A DNA stretch of 64,000 bases from Rhodanobacter sp. GTDB taxonomy: Bacteria > Pseudomonadota > Gammaproteobacteria > Xanthomonadales > Rhodanobacteraceae. This document shows positions 26,501 through 35,116 of the stretch, piece by piece. The position numbers and the translations under genes are program-made. The DNA is taken from positions 62,001 through 126,000 of the forward strand of contig JASBTI010000012.1 of the NCBI GenBank assembly GCA_030148505.1, given 5' to 3'. How positions within the stretch are numbered: the stretch's first letter is position 1; the number at the start of each line of letters is the position of its first letter. The notes beneath the pieces are model-generated. The model was not told the origin of the DNA. It saw nothing but the letters and a program-made list of their open reading frames with translations, and made no database searches.

Positions 26501-26886
26501 ATCGCCGCATCGATAAGCGGACTGACATCCAGCCATATTTCGGGCCATACGTCGCAAAACGGCATGCCAAGTGCGGCAGGATGTCGGGTGCCGAGAATCG
26601 GCGCATAGGCGTCGTTGTAGATGAAGCCTAGGTCTTCGCCCCAGGCGACGAACATGGGGAACTTGGAGTTGAGCAGCAGCTCGACCACGGAACGCAGGGA
26701 CTGTGGCCAGGCGGAGGGTGGTCCCAGCACCGCAGACCTCCATCCCTGCGCCCTCATCATCTCGCCGACGGCCCCCCCTCCTGCGGGAAATCGCTGCGAA
26801 ACTCCCAGTGCCTCTTCCCCGCTGCGTGCGTTCACTCGAATAAGCCCCTGGTCCCGGTAGAGTTGGATGAGTTGACGGTGCTGCAT
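23503..26886 (-). CDS. Soluble multi-PAS/GAF hybrid histidine kinase
   Basis: 1127 residues with no signal peptide or membrane span, so a cytoplasmic sensor. Order: an N-terminal PAS-like region (WPQSLRSVVELLL, to about 185), a GAF domain (about 200-355, IAAPLVKNGHLVAVLYVH), two PAS-PAC units (about 360-490 and 490-620), a coiled linker, a fourth PAS (about 645-760), then the histidine kinase (H776 in GGVAHDFNNLL, ATPase motifs NLAVNARDAM, DSGTGM, GTGLGLSMAHG). A C-terminal receiver carries phospho-acceptor D1064 in LLTDYLMPG. No output domain or partner regulator is adjacent, so phosphoryl transfer to an unlinked protein is likely. Such kinases often sense light, redox or small ligands; no chromophore-binding residue was identified. 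Confidence 0.88.
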   Translation of the reverse strand: MQHRQLIQLYRDQGLIRVNARSGEEALGVSQRFPAGGGAVGEMMRAQGWRSAVLGPPSAWPQSLRSVVELLLNSKFPMFVAWGEDLGFIYNDAYAPILGTRHPAALGMPFCDVWPEIWLDVSPLIDAAMQGEASYHENLPLLMKRKGFEEPTWFTFSYSPVRNESGAVEGLFCACTETTEQVLGARRQVFRLALEERLRGLADPREVMRSAAELLGRELAADRAGYAEVKPEGEVFTVEQDWSVDFMPSLAGRHRLEAFGVALVAELRAGRVVTINDICADDHPDEGVAEAFKKIHVRAAIAAPLVKNGHLVAVLYVHQSTPRVWLDEEKRLALEVADRTWSDVERARAQAALREGEERIQLAFEAASAVGTWDWDIATNLVYTDAHLARLFDIDRKEAEKGVPLPAFTDGIYPDDRDRVEQAIQEAIDTHQEYQCEYRICVDDNVRWLLARGRVFYDAEGLPLRFPGVIVDITETKRIERALRDSEERLARSLDAAEMGVWELDIATQKAWRSAQHDRIFGYDRMLPEWSYQTFLDHVFPEDRSAVDRQLREAIETQGTWDFECRILRADGVVRWIWGHGKVEVDAGQRPLRIKGMVRDIEQRKRLEEDLQRLNDTLESQVAERTAKLQASEATLRAIFETNYQYQGLLTADGIVLDANTASLSGIKGERADVVGRPFWETPWFTGTPGMPDAIRDAIPKVAGGEIIRHEVRVNLPEGGWRWFDFAMRPIRDSHGEIFALVPEAVETTQRRKAEEALRQSQKLEAMGQLTGGVAHDFNNLLTPIIGTLDLLKGRHSANAREQKLICGALQSADRAKALVQRLLAFARRQPLKLLPVNLAQLIAGMRYLLSSTLGPQIKIVVSADPDLPPVAADPHQLEVAVLNLAVNARDAMPDGGTLQISVTREIAEPQNHRDPQPHCFLVLSLADSGTGMDKPTLARAVEPFYSTKGVGKGTGLGLSMAHGLAAQLGGELTITSELGTGTVVKIRLPACSERALLLPNLPAREVESGQHGTILLVDDEQLVRYNTATILAEAGFDVVEAGGGEEALRLLSGGLQVHALLTDYLMPGMNGSHLAQVVAERWPGIAVVVVSGYMEAETLAPGLTLLSKPFRKSELLMALRTAIGDG

Positions 26887-27058
26887 TGGGTGGGCTGTCG
26901 GGTCGCAAACCAGCCAACGGGGGGGACGAGAGCTCTTCTCGCGTCAACGCAGGGTGAAGTGGCTTGCAGCGTGAGAGAACACCACAGAGTTGGGGCGAAA
27001 TTTCTGTTCCTGGCATGGATTCGGAGGGCTCGTGCTCTGCAGGCGTCTAACGCCGTGC

Positions 27059-27093
27059 TTGACTTCGTCCTATCTGTATTGTTGTATTAATAC
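27059..27093 (+). promoter_or_regulatory. Candidate promoter and GntR operator, near-leaderless transcript
   Basis: TTGACT (27059-27064) and TTGTAT (27082-27087, a weak -10) are spaced 17 bases. The perfect palindrome GTATTAATAC (27084-27093) overlaps the -10 and ends two bases before the ATG at 27096. There is no purine-rich binding site before the ATG, so transcription probably starts at or just before the start codon. The palindrome is a plausible operator for the GntR protein encoded immediately downstream. Confidence 0.5.
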
Positions 27094-27095
27094 AC

Positions 27096-27485
27096 ATGGA
27101 TGCTTCGCTATTCACGGTTCAACCCGCTGGGCCCGAGCCGATCTATCGCCAGATCGTCGAACAGTTGCGCCGATTGATTGCCGGCGGCCAGCTTGGCGCG
27201 GGTGACGCGCTGCCGTCGGTGCGCGAGGTGGCCGGCTTTCACGTCATCAACCCGATGACGGTGTCGCGCGCCTACAGCCTGGCCGAAGCCGAAGGCTTGC
27301 TGGAGCGTCTGCGCGGCAAAGGCATGGTGGTGGCCAGCACCAGCCGTTCCAGTCAGAGCGAGGCAAGCCGGCTGGCGATGCTGGAGCCGTCGCTGCAGGC
27401 GCTGGTGCGCCAGAGCCGCGAACTTGAATTGCCCGCCGAGCGGGTGCTGCGGCGGTTGACCACACTGCTGGAGGACGAGCCATGA
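27096..27485 (+). CDS. GntR-family regulator, YtrA subfamily
   Basis: 129 residues: a winged helix (EPIYRQIVEQLRRLIAGGQL, LPSVREVAGFHVINPMTVSRAYSLAE, LLERLRGKGMVV) and a short helical tail of the YtrA type, with no ligand-binding UTRA or FCD domain. YtrA-type regulators repress neighbouring ABC transporters and in Bacillus respond to cell-wall antibiotics; the signal here is unknown. The stop overlaps the ABC ATPase start by 4 bases (ATGA), so they are translationally coupled. Confidence 0.92.
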   Translation: MDASLFTVQPAGPEPIYRQIVEQLRRLIAGGQLGAGDALPSVREVAGFHVINPMTVSRAYSLAEAEGLLERLRGKGMVVASTSRSSQSEASRLAMLEPSLQALVRQSRELELPAERVLRRLTTLLEDEP

Positions 27486-28378
27486 ACGCCGTACGACAGG
27501 AAAGAGACGAAGCCGCCATTGCGCCGCTGGCCGTGCGCGGCCTGGTGCATTGCTACGAAGGAAGCGAGGTGCTGACCGGGCTCGATCTCGCGGTGCAGCC
27601 GGGTAGTGTGCTCGGCCTGATCGGCCGCAACGGCGCCGGCAAGTCCACCCTGATCCGGGCCATGCTGGGGTTGCTGCAGCCGCTGTCCGGCACGGCTTTC
27701 GTTTTTGGCGAGCCAGCGCTGAAACTCAGCGACCGCAGCAAGCAGCGCCTGGCCTACGTACCGCAGCAACCCGAGGCACTGGCCTGGCTGACCGCGCAGC
27801 AAATGCTCGACTACGTCGGCCGTTTCTATCCGCGCTGGGATCGATCCTTCGCTACCAGGACGCTGGAGCGCTGGCAGATCCCGCCGAACAAGCTGCTGGC
27901 CAAGCTGTCGCCGGGCGAGCGCCAGCGGGTCGATCTGATCCGCGCGCTGGCCTCGCAGCCGGAGTTGCTGGTGCTGGACGAGCCCGCCGCCGCGCTCGAC
28001 CCGGTCGCCCGCCGCGAACTACTGCGCGAAATCGCCCTGCGCGCCGGCGAGTCCGGCACTACCGTGCTGTTTTCCACTCATATCGTGTCCGACCTGGAAC
28101 GGGTCGCATCGGACGTGGCCTTCCTGCATCAGGGCAAGCTGCTGATGCAATGCACAGTCGATGAGACCAAGGAGCGTTACGGTCGACTGTGGCTGCCGGC
28201 TCGCATCAGCGCTGCCGCACCCGCGCAGTCGTTGAGCAAGCGCCGTCACGATGATGGCAGCCTCAGCCTGGTGGTCGAGCGCGACGCACAGGGACAGTGG
28301 CCGCAAGCGGCGAACCAGCCCGGCGCGCGCGTCGATGCATTGGGGCTGGAGGATCTGTTCGTGGAGGTTGCCGCATGA
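27482..28378 (+). CDS. ABC transporter ATP-binding protein
   Basis: 298 residues. Walker A GRNGAGKST (about 43-51), Q-loop YVPQQPEAL, signature LSPGERQRV, Walker B LLVLDEPAAALDP, and the switch histidine in FSTHIVSD are all present. The C-terminal 80 residues are an accessory domain. It pairs with the two membrane proteins downstream, whose first start overlaps its stop (ATGA). The YtrA-type setting suggests a role in envelope stress or export; the substrate is unknown. Confidence 0.93.
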   Translation: MNAVRQERDEAAIAPLAVRGLVHCYEGSEVLTGLDLAVQPGSVLGLIGRNGAGKSTLIRAMLGLLQPLSGTAFVFGEPALKLSDRSKQRLAYVPQQPEALAWLTAQQMLDYVGRFYPRWDRSFATRTLERWQIPPNKLLAKLSPGERQRVDLIRALASQPELLVLDEPAAALDPVARRELLREIALRAGESGTTVLFSTHIVSDLERVASDVAFLHQGKLLMQCTVDETKERYGRLWLPARISAAAPAQSLSKRRHDDGSLSLVVERDAQGQWPQAANQPGARVDALGLEDLFVEVAA

Positions 28379-29865
28379 ACCTGCAGGCAGCATGGCTGGC
28401 GCCTTGGCAGGCCACGCAAAAATCGTTGCGCTGGTTGACGCTGGGGATCTTCGCGGCTTGCTGCCTGGGCGCCATCGGGGTAGGCGTGCTGGTGCAAGGA
28501 ACGCATTGGTGGCTGGTCAGTGCAGGGGTCTACTGCTTAGGTATCGGCTATCTGTGGGCTTTCCTGCTCTCCAGCTTGTTGCTGGTTTCGATCGACGCAC
28601 GGCAGCTGCGTATACCCGGCATGGTTCAGACGGCGGTCTGGAGCTTGATCTTTTACGGCGCGCCAAGTGTGGCTGTGCCGGCGGTAGTACTGGGGGTGTG
28701 CGGCGCGCCGGCGTTGACGGTCGCCTTGCTTGCGGCGTTGGCGGTAACGGCTGGTTTGGCCGTAGTGTTGTTGCCGGGGTACCTCGTCATGATGATGAGT
28801 TTGCTGCCAGCCATGAGCATTGGCTTGAGTCGTCTTGTCCATATTTCGTCGCTGGCTGACCCACGTTTCGTGCCATGGGCAGTCGTCGCTCTGTTTTTGT
28901 TGCTGCTGGTGGACATATTGCGTTGGCGACAGTTGCTGCACACCCAGCCCGGTGGTGTGCTCGGTATGAGCAGCGCGATGGTATTGCGCTTGCGCACGAA
29001 TGGAGGACTGGGCAAGTGGAGTCGCCTTGCCCAGCAGCAAAATGCCAGTCGGAGGCTACGTCAGCGCCCTGACTGGATGCAGGGGCGGGCCGATTTGCGC
29101 CGGGTTGGCCCACGCCGGCCGGTAGCCACGTTGCGTGTTGCCCTAGGCGGATGGTATGTCCCACAGACCTGGTCCAGCTATGTACGCCAGGCTACGCCGG
29201 TGCTGCTGCCGATCCTGCTGTTCGTGCCGATGATGGCGATCATGCAGGGCGGTGAGGTGGTGCATGGCGACGTATGGCGCAAGGTATGGCTGGACGTGGG
29301 CATCAACGTGATTGTCTGGATCGGGATCTTCGGTGGCCCGCTGCTGGCGATACTCACTGCGTTTACGGTGCGCCAGCGGTGGACCAGACTAAACGCTGAG
29401 TTACCTTTGCTCGCGCTGCTGCCGGGCCTAGGGGATGTCGCAGCAATGCGACGCAATCTGCTACGCGCCGCCCTGGTAGGGCCGTTCCTGGCACAGACGG
29501 TGGCACTCATGCTGCTGCTCGGTACCGCAATGGCGGTGCACATGGGAAGCGTTGTGATGCTTTTCGTGGCGCTATCCCAGGTCGGCTGTGCTGGTGTCGT
29601 GGCAGCCTTGGTGCTCGATACATTCGGCGGCGATCGACTACCGGCCTGGGGCACTGCCGTGCTGTCGGCTGCCGCCTTCGTGCTGGTCAGCCTCAGCAGC
29701 TTCATCCCGTTGACTGGTGTGGGCAGAAAACCCTGGCATTTCGCTGCCGCAGGGGAATGGCTGCTTGCCCTCGGCTGGGTTGCAATGGCCGGAATGTTGC
29801 TGTGGCTTGGCCGGCGTGGCTTGCGTGGCTTGCAGGCGCGGCCGCATCCGTTTTTGCCAAATTGA
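28375..29865 (+). CDS. ABC-associated multi-spanning membrane protein (paralogue 1)
   Basis: 496 residues, very hydrophobic, with roughly ten to twelve candidate membrane spans. It starts at ATG 28375, overlapping the ATPase stop by 4 bases; the longer open frame from 28297 is read-through of the ATPase region. It shares with the next gene the blocks QKSLRWLTLGIF/PRSLRWIAMLGL, ALGGWYVPQT/ALGGQYVPQT, RLNAELPLLALLPGLG and the end LRGLQARPHPFL. It is presumably the permease of this ABC system. No precise family name is claimed. Confidence 0.8.
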   Translation: MNLQAAWLAPWQATQKSLRWLTLGIFAACCLGAIGVGVLVQGTHWWLVSAGVYCLGIGYLWAFLLSSLLLVSIDARQLRIPGMVQTAVWSLIFYGAPSVAVPAVVLGVCGAPALTVALLAALAVTAGLAVVLLPGYLVMMMSLLPAMSIGLSRLVHISSLADPRFVPWAVVALFLLLLVDILRWRQLLHTQPGGVLGMSSAMVLRLRTNGGLGKWSRLAQQQNASRRLRQRPDWMQGRADLRRVGPRRPVATLRVALGGWYVPQTWSSYVRQATPVLLPILLFVPMMAIMQGGEVVHGDVWRKVWLDVGINVIVWIGIFGGPLLAILTAFTVRQRWTRLNAELPLLALLPGLGDVAAMRRNLLRAALVGPFLAQTVALMLLLGTAMAVHMGSVVMLFVALSQVGCAGVVAALVLDTFGGDRLPAWGTAVLSAAAFVLVSLSSFIPLTGVGRKPWHFAAAGEWLLALGWVAMAGMLLWLGRRGLRGLQARPHPFLPN

Positions 29866-29880
29866 GGAGCGAGGCCTGAC

Positions 29881-31350
29881 ATGAACCTCTGCCGTGTATT
29901 GCTGGCGTCGTGGATTGCCACGCCGCGTTCCTTGCGCTGGATCGCGATGCTTGGTCTGGGCGTTTGCGTCGTGTCTGACGGACTTGGCCGGATCTTCGGA
30001 CACGCAGACCGTGAGTGGCTGTGGAGTGCGGCAATGCTTGGGATCGGCAACGGCATCTGCTGGGGCTTGCTGATGCCGAACGCGGTTTTGCTGGTGCGGG
30101 ATGCGCAGCAGCTTCGCTTGCCGGGAATCTGCCGCGACGTGGCCTGGAGTCTGCCGTTGTATGCCGTGTTGAGCCTCGGTGTGCAGGTGCTGCTGCAGCT
30201 ACCTGATGGTCATGTGGCGAGCTTTGCCATCGCTCTGGTGCTGGCGGCTGCAAGCGGTGGGTTGTACATGCTGCTGCCCGGCCGACTGGCTCTCCTCGCG
30301 TACGTATTGTTGGTGGTGAACGGTACGGTGCTCCACGTTTTTCGCCTGCCCGGACTGACCGATCCGCGCTTTGTGGAGTGGGGCGCCGCCGCGGCTCCTC
30401 TGTTAGTGCTGGCGGTAGTCTGGCGCTGGCGTCAGTTGCTGCGGGCAGGCGATATTCCCCTGCGGGGGTTGCGTGCCCCGAATGTGATCAATATGCGCCG
30501 CGCATTCGGCATGTCGCGGGCCGACCCGCTGACGGACGCCGCGTTGTTGAGGGCGCGCCTGGACTGGCTTGCGATCCGGCCCGACCTGCGCGATACCGGT
30601 CCGCAAGCCCCGATCACCTCCCTGCGCATGGCGCTGGGCGGGCAGTATGTGCCGCAAACGCTGAGCGGTCGGCTGTATCAATTGGTGCCCCTTGCGCTGA
30701 TCATGTTGGTGGGTTTGATCTTCGTCGCTACCTCCTTCGGCGACCATCGCGTTTGGCCGGCGATGCGCTACCTGTTCGGCCGCGAAGGATTCGTCTATGT
30801 CGGTTGGCTTTTCGCGGTCGTGAGCATGATGAGCGTCATGACAGCCGTCGAAGTGGTGACGCTACGCTGGGGGCGATTGAATGCCGAGCTGCCGTTGCTG
30901 GCGTTGCTGCCGGGCCTGGGGCACGCGGGTAACATAAAGCGTGTGCTGCTGCGCGCGGTGCTCCAGCGGCCGGCCCGCTTCCTTGGCGCGTCATTGCTGA
31001 TTATCGGCCTGGACGCCGCAAGCCTGGGCGTTGGCTGGCCGGTCGTGCTGACCATGCTGTTGATCGCCGCCGGATGCCTGGGTTATCTGGTGGCGATGGT
31101 GCTGGGTATATTGGGCGGCCATGCGTTATCCGGTGTGGGCAAGCTTTTCGTGGTGATCGGCATGTTGGTGTTGCTCAGTGTCACCGCCCTGCTGCCGATG
31201 CTATGGCATGGTGGGAGCGGGTTGACCGTTATCGTGGCCGCTGCGCTTGCTGCCGCTTGGCTTGTGCTGGCGCTGCTGCTGCTTTGGCTGGGTCACCGCG
31301 GCTGGCGCGGTTTGCAGCAGCGGCCGCATCCATTTCTTGCCAATGACTAG
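29881..31350 (+). CDS. ABC-associated multi-spanning membrane protein (paralogue 2)
   Basis: 489 residues, homologous along its length to the previous gene (shared RLNAELPLLALLPGLG, ALGGQYVPQTLS and a terminal RGLQQRPHPFL), so the pair arose by tandem duplication and divergence. GAGGAGCGAGG-like bases (around 29863-29876) provide a ribosome binding site 15 bases after the previous stop. Two related permeases could form a heterodimer around the single ATPase. It is the last gene of the operon. Confidence 0.8.
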   Translation: MNLCRVLLASWIATPRSLRWIAMLGLGVCVVSDGLGRIFGHADREWLWSAAMLGIGNGICWGLLMPNAVLLVRDAQQLRLPGICRDVAWSLPLYAVLSLGVQVLLQLPDGHVASFAIALVLAAASGGLYMLLPGRLALLAYVLLVVNGTVLHVFRLPGLTDPRFVEWGAAAAPLLVLAVVWRWRQLLRAGDIPLRGLRAPNVINMRRAFGMSRADPLTDAALLRARLDWLAIRPDLRDTGPQAPITSLRMALGGQYVPQTLSGRLYQLVPLALIMLVGLIFVATSFGDHRVWPAMRYLFGREGFVYVGWLFAVVSMMSVMTAVEVVTLRWGRLNAELPLLALLPGLGHAGNIKRVLLRAVLQRPARFLGASLLIIGLDAASLGVGWPVVLTMLLIAAGCLGYLVAMVLGILGGHALSGVGKLFVVIGMLVLLSVTALLPMLWHGGSGLTVIVAAALAAAWLVLALLLLWLGHRGWRGLQQRPHPFLAND

Positions 31351-31453
31351 GGCCCGATGGCCATTTGCCGCGGTTGGCCGTGATCGGTGCGCCTGCGGGA
31401 ACGCACACGCGTTATCCGTGGTCAAACTCGGCAAGTTTGCTGCTTTTCAGAGA

Positions 31454-31482
31454 CCCCGGTGGCGCCGCGTTGCGCCGGGGTA
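31454..31482 (+). terminator. GC-rich inverted repeat between the ABC operon and the M16 gene
   Basis: CCCCGGTGGCGC and GCGCCGGGG form an imperfect hairpin about 105 bases after the last ABC gene. There is no run of T after it, so intrinsic termination is uncertain. Confidence 0.3.
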
Positions 31483-31541
31483 CTTACACCATCTGCGCGG
31501 CACCTCCCCATTGATCCATGTTACTCACAAGGACAGATCGA

Positions 31542-34205
31542 ATGAAGCATCGAGTCATGCAACTGGCCGCCGCGATTGCGCTGACCCTGGCCGTGGGTAC
31601 GGCCGCTGCCAGCGGGGCGAGCGACGTCACCCGCGCCACCCTGAACAACGGACTGCGCGTGGTGATCGTGCGCGACGCGCTGGCGCCGGTGGTGACTACG
31701 GAGATCAATTACCTGGCCGGTTCGGACGAGGTGCCGGCAGGGTTTCCGGGTACCGCGCATGCGGTGGAGCACATGATGTTTCGCGGTAGTCCGGGCCTGA
31801 GCAAGGACCAGTTGGCGGCGATCGCGGCAAACATGGGGGGCGCGTTCAATGCGGACACCACCCAGGGCGTGACCCAGTACTACTTCACCGCGCCGGCGCA
31901 GGATCTGGATGTGGCACTGCACATGCAGAGCCTGCGCATGCGTGGGGTGGACATGGCGCCGGCGGCGTGGGCGAAGGAGCGTGGTGCGATCGAGCAGGAA
32001 GTCTCGCGGGATCTGTCCAATCCGTCGTACAAGTTCTACGAGCAGTTGCAGGCGCAGCTGTTCGAAGGCACGCCGTATGCGCATACCCCGCTGGGCACGC
32101 GCGACTCGTTCAACAAGACCACAGCGGCAATGCTGAAGCAGTTCCACGACAGCTGGTATGCGCCGAACAACGCGATCCTGGTGATCGCCGGCGATGTCGA
32201 TCCGCTGGCGACGCTGGCCAAGGTCAAGCGTGAATTCGGCACGATCCCAAGCAAGACCATTCCCGCACGGCCGAGCTTCCACTTCAGGCCCGTGACGGCC
32301 AAAACGGTGCGCCTGCCCACCGACAGTCCGTACGGGTCGGTATACCTGGGCTGGCGCATGCCGGGCCTGAAGTCCGCCGACTACGCCACCGCGATGGTGC
32401 TCAGCCAGGCGCTGGGCTCGCAGCGCGCGGCGCTGTACGGCATGGGCATGGACGGCACGGCCTTGTTCGGCGGTTTCTTCGATCAGGCGATGCCCGCGGC
32501 CGGCTTCGGCATGGCGGTGGGCATCTTCCCCCGTGGAGGCAATCCGCAACCGGTGCTGAAGCGGATGCAGGCGATCCTCGCCAAAGCGGCAGCCAAGGGC
32601 ATCGACCCGGCACTGGTCGAGGCCGCCAAGCGCCAGGCGATCGCGGGGTTGGAGTTCAAGAAGAACTCGGTGGACGGCCTGGCCAACGCCTGGTCGCAGG
32701 CATTGGCATTTCAGGGACTGCAGTCGCCCGATGCGATCAAGCAGGCGGTCGAGGCGGTGACGCCGCAGGCCGTCGATGCGCTGGCCCGTGCCACCTTTGA
32801 TCCGGCCCATGCGGTGACCGCGATCCTGACCCCGCAAAGCTCGGGCAAGCCGGTCGCCGGCAAGGGCTTCGGCGGGGCCGAGAGTTTCTCCTCCAGCCCG
32901 GACAAGCCGGTGCAGCTGCCGACGTGGGCGGCCAAGGCGTTCGCCCAGCTGGCGGTGCCACACTCTACCCTCAAGCCCACGTCGTACACCTTGCCCAACG
33001 GTCTGCGGCTGATCGTGCAGCCCGAATCGATCAGCGATACGGTCGAGGTCTATGGCCAGATCAAGACCAACCAGGATCTGCAGTCGGCCAAGGGCGAGGA
33101 AGGCGTGGCCGAGGTGCTGGGGGGGCTATTCCCGTTCGGCACCACCACCCTGAACCGCTTGCAGTACCAGCGGGCGCTGGATGCGATCAGTGCACGGGCC
33201 AGTGCGGGCTCCAGCTTTTCGCTGGCGGTGCCATCGGCACATTTTGCGCAAGGCATGAAGCTGCTGGCCGACAACGAGTTGCATCCGGCGCTGCCGCCGC
33301 ACGCGTTCGCCGTGGTGCAGCACCAGATGGCCGGTGCCGTGGCTGGGCAGATCCAGTCGCCGGCCTTTCTCGCCGCGATGGGCCTGCAGAAGGCCTTGTT
33401 GCCAGCCGGTGATCCGCAACTGCGCTACGCCACACCCAAGGACGTGATGGGCCTCGATCTGGCCAAGGTGAAAGCGTATTACGCGAAGACCTTCCGTCCC
33501 GACATGACGACCATCGTGATTGTCGGCAAGGTCGACCCGGCCACCGCCAAGCAGGTGGTGGAAACGACCTTTGGCGGCTGGAAGCGCGCGGGTGCCAAAC
33601 CGGATGTCGACTACGCCGCGGTGCCGTTGAACAAGCCGGGCCAGTTGCATGTGCCGGACAGCAGTGCGTCGCAGGACAGCGTGCAGATGGCGGAGACGAT
33701 CCAGGTAACCCGCGACAATCCGGCGCGCTTTGCCCTGAATCTCGGCAACCAGGTACTGGGCGGCGGTTTCTACGCCTCGCGGCTATACCACGACTTGCGC
33801 GACACCTCCGGGCTGGTCTACACCGTGGGCACCCGCTTCGACCTTGGCAAGCATCGCAGCACCTATACGGTGTCGTTCGGCGCCGATCCGGACAAGGTAG
33901 CCGCGGCCAGCGCGATCGTGGTGCGTGACCTGAAGCAGATGCAGAACGAGCCGGTATCGGCCAGTGATCTCAAGCGCGCCAAGGGCATCCTGCTGCGGCA
34001 GATCCCGCTGGGTGAATCCAGCTTCGGTGCCATCGGTGGCCAGTTGCTGGAGCTGTCGATCGAAGGCAAGCCGTTGAATGCGATGACCGTAGCCGGTGAG
34101 CACTACCTCAAACTCACCGCCAAACAGGTGCAGCAGGCATATGCAACGTACATCCGTCCGGACGATTTCGTCACCGCGGTAAAGGGGCCCGCACCGAAGG
34201 GCTGA
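31542..34205 (+). CDS. Secreted M16-family zinc peptidase (two-domain)
   Basis: 887 residues with a signal peptide (MKHRVMQLAAAIALTLAVG to AAASG, about 1-24), which sets the start at ATG 31542 behind AAGGA. The inverted zinc motif is HAVEH (H73, E76, H77) with the distal acid in ERGAIEQEV about 75 residues later. A second M16 half (from about 470, TYTLPNGLRLIVQPE) lacks the zinc site and ends in RPDDFVTAVKGP. Such pitrilysin-like enzymes degrade peptides in the periplasm. The 190-base gap makes it independent of the ABC operon. Confidence 0.93.
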   Translation: MKHRVMQLAAAIALTLAVGTAAASGASDVTRATLNNGLRVVIVRDALAPVVTTEINYLAGSDEVPAGFPGTAHAVEHMMFRGSPGLSKDQLAAIAANMGGAFNADTTQGVTQYYFTAPAQDLDVALHMQSLRMRGVDMAPAAWAKERGAIEQEVSRDLSNPSYKFYEQLQAQLFEGTPYAHTPLGTRDSFNKTTAAMLKQFHDSWYAPNNAILVIAGDVDPLATLAKVKREFGTIPSKTIPARPSFHFRPVTAKTVRLPTDSPYGSVYLGWRMPGLKSADYATAMVLSQALGSQRAALYGMGMDGTALFGGFFDQAMPAAGFGMAVGIFPRGGNPQPVLKRMQAILAKAAAKGIDPALVEAAKRQAIAGLEFKKNSVDGLANAWSQALAFQGLQSPDAIKQAVEAVTPQAVDALARATFDPAHAVTAILTPQSSGKPVAGKGFGGAESFSSSPDKPVQLPTWAAKAFAQLAVPHSTLKPTSYTLPNGLRLIVQPESISDTVEVYGQIKTNQDLQSAKGEEGVAEVLGGLFPFGTTTLNRLQYQRALDAISARASAGSSFSLAVPSAHFAQGMKLLADNELHPALPPHAFAVVQHQMAGAVAGQIQSPAFLAAMGLQKALLPAGDPQLRYATPKDVMGLDLAKVKAYYAKTFRPDMTTIVIVGKVDPATAKQVVETTFGGWKRAGAKPDVDYAAVPLNKPGQLHVPDSSASQDSVQMAETIQVTRDNPARFALNLGNQVLGGGFYASRLYHDLRDTSGLVYTVGTRFDLGKHRSTYTVSFGADPDKVAAASAIVVRDLKQMQNEPVSASDLKRAKGILLRQIPLGESSFGAIGGQLLELSIEGKPLNAMTVAGEHYLKLTAKQVQQAYATYIRPDDFVTAVKGPAPKG

Positions 34206-34577
34206 TCGCAGACAGGATTGCGCGGTATCCCCGCGCAGCCCTGTATCGTCTGAATTGCGATCGGATTGATGCCCTGGTCTGCCATGAGACGGTGACGATC
34301 AAAGCCCCGGCTTTGCCGGGGAATGCTTGCGCGACATTTGTACTCACTCCCGAATGACGCGATCGCCACCTGACATGGTCTGCCAAGGACCGCCAATACA
34401 CGGTTTTGCTGGATATCAACAAGCGCCTTTGCCGCCTCGGGATCTGCGTCAGGCTGCATCTGCTTCAGTAACGGCGTAGGGCGGAGACTGTCCGCCGCTC
34501 GACTCCGGAACGTCGCACACGAACCCCGGCGGACGGTGCCCCTCCGACGAGGCGTATTCGCCTTCATGGACGGGTAA
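34206..34577. other. Non-coding gap between M16 peptidase and dps
   Basis: A convergent 372-base gap. It contains one clear hairpin (CCCCGGC-TTT-GCCGGGG, 34305-34321) that may help end transcription from both sides. Open frames here show no family features. Confidence 0.45.
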
Positions 34578-35045
34578 TCACTTCAGCAGCGAGCGCAGCA
34601 TCCAGGCGGTCTTCTCGTGCTCCTTCAGCCGACCGGTGACCAGGTCGGCGGTGCCTTCGTCGCCAGCGCTGTCGGCGGCCTTGATGGTGGCGCGGGCGGT
34701 GTGTGCGGCGATTTCGTGGCCTTCGACCAGTTGCTTCACCATCTCCTTCCACTCGGGTACGCCGGACTCTTCCTTGACCGAGGTGAGCTTGCCGAACTGG
34801 CTGTACGAGCCGGGCGCGGCCACATCGAGCGTGCGGATGCGCTCGGCCACTTCGTCGGCGGCCAGCCATAGCTCGTTGTACTGGGTTTCGAACATCAGGT
34901 GCAGGCTGTTGAACTGCGGGCCGGTCACATTCCAGTGAAAGCTGTGGGTCTTCAGGTACAACGAATAGGTGTCGGCCAGCAGCTTGGAGAGCTGCCTGGC
35001 AACCTGCTCGCGATCCTTCTTGGCGATGCCGATAGAAATGGCCAT
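34578..35045 (-). CDS. dps: Dps-family DNA-binding ferritin-like protein
   Basis: 155 residues forming one ferritin-like bundle. [11 protein letters not shown] and [26 protein letters not shown] hold the inter-subunit ferroxidase residues (His, Asp, Glu). Dps dodecamers oxidise and store iron with hydrogen peroxide and protect DNA under stress. ATG 35045 is preceded by GAGGAG; the frame extends to 35156 but without a binding site. A candidate OxyR site and promoter lie upstream. Confidence 0.95.
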   Translation of the reverse strand: MAISIGIAKKDREQVARQLSKLLADTYSLYLKTHSFHWNVTGPQFNSLHLMFETQYNELWLAADEVAERIRTLDVAAPGSYSQFGKLTSVKEESGVPEWKEMVKQLVEGHEIAAHTARATIKAADSAGDEGTADLVTGRLKEHEKTAWMLRSLLK

Positions 35046-35087
35046 GTGTCGCTCCTCAAGCCAGGGAAAAAGATATGCCGTGTGGAA

Positions 35088-35116
35088 ACAATAGTCCTCC
35101 AGGGAGTCGGTTGGAA
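35088..35116 (-). promoter_or_regulatory. Candidate dps promoter
   Basis: On the minus strand, TTCCAA (35116-35111) and TATTGT (35093-35088) are spaced 17 bases, with the -10 box 43 bases before the dps start. The -35 is weak, as expected for an activator-dependent promoter. Confidence 0.45.

Noticed and set aside
34103-34567. 154-codon minus-strand open frame
   Set aside because: It overlaps the M16 3' end and a hairpin-containing gap, and shows no family pattern or binding site.
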